NCBI RefSeq assembly: GCF_024584435.1
Contig: NZ_CP102197.1
Coordinates: forward strand, 1,178,001-1,242,000
From: Schaalia odontolytica
GTDB lineage: Bacteria > Actinomycetota > Actinomycetes > Actinomycetales > Actinomycetaceae
Direction: 5' to 3'
DNA length: 64,000 bases
Shown in pieces: positions 63,917 through 64,000 of the stretch (its first letter is position 1; each line of letters opens with the position of its first letter). A model generated the notes under the pieces. It was not told where the DNA came from. It saw only the letters and a list, made by a program, of their open reading frames with translations, and ran no database searches. The position numbers were made by a program, and so were the translations under genes.

Positions 63917-64000
63917 GGCTCTTCCGAGTTGAGTGTGGGTGAGTGGGTGTTGGTCGGGGGTTGCGGGTAGGGGTCGAGGTCCTTGATGATGAGCGGACTT
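63917..64000 (+). mobile_element. Possible ISL3-type element terminus, truncated by window edge
   Basis: GGCTCTTCCGAGTTGAGTG begins here. GGCTCTT is a common terminal-repeat start in the ISL3 family. No transposase frame or opposite end is visible. Confidence 0.3.

Overview
The window is high-GC DNA with the gene content of an oral-type actinobacterium, most likely Actinomyces or Schaalia (inference from gene content; no rRNA or other taxonomic marker is present). The supporting signs are ftsE-ftsX beside prfB, an actinobacterial tad pilus locus, an RmlC-RmlD fusion, two LCP cell-wall ligases, dapC beside a 7Fe ferredoxin, type II VapBC, and many apparently leaderless genes. I saw no tRNA, rRNA or CRISPR array.

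Layout. 1-4948: division and housekeeping genes on the minus strand (secreted coiled-coil protein, ftsX, ftsE, prfB, gdhA). 5022-9397: a seven-gene overlapping tad operon (tadA, tadB, tadC, a 57-residue Flp-like peptide, two TadE-like proteins and an Rv3654c-like protein). 9541-10707: an APH-fold kinase-like protein. 10849-31031: a large surface-polysaccharide region. It holds rmlA and the rmlCD fusion, a choline-binding-repeat amidase/glucosaminidase, glycosyltransferases, a Wzx-like flippase, four genes resembling WbpA/B/E/D, two GT2-DUF2304 pairs, two LCP ligases and galE. 31036-39931: purE, purK, a two-component system, a class III cyclase, maf, dapD, dapC, a ferredoxin and a small SH3-like protein. 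39942-48119: typA, a hexose-phosphate mutarotase-like protein, a PlsC-like acyltransferase, a membrane protein, a glutamine synthetase relative, a frameshifted GH20-like gene and a GNAT enzyme. 48362-59969: a giant Pro/Glu-repeat membrane protein, a YbjN protein, alpha-amylase, an EamA transporter, a solitary helicase-nuclease and rmuC. 59970-64000: an accessory tail with vapBC between direct repeats, a decayed IS3 element, a visibly less GC-rich Met-rich membrane protein with a Crp/Fnr regulator, and a possible ISL3-type terminus.

How the genes work together. The middle third can supply dTDP-rhamnose precursors (RmlA, RmlCD; rmlB is not here) and probably UDP-2,3-diacetamido-glucuronate. Glycosyltransferases, a flippase and LCP ligases then offer a route for building and attaching a wall glycan. 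The two-component system, the class III cyclase and the distal Crp-family regulator are the signalling parts.

The observations I rate highest are: a C7 tract just after the start codon that puts a GH20-like gene out of frame by one base; a leaderless 16-codon poly-proline upstream ORF that ends inside the start codon of a glycosyltransferase; TANNNT-type hexamers 6-7 nt before sixteen start codons; an SF1 helicase fused to a PD-(D/E)XK-like nuclease; and the repeat-rich tail of the 1245-residue membrane protein.
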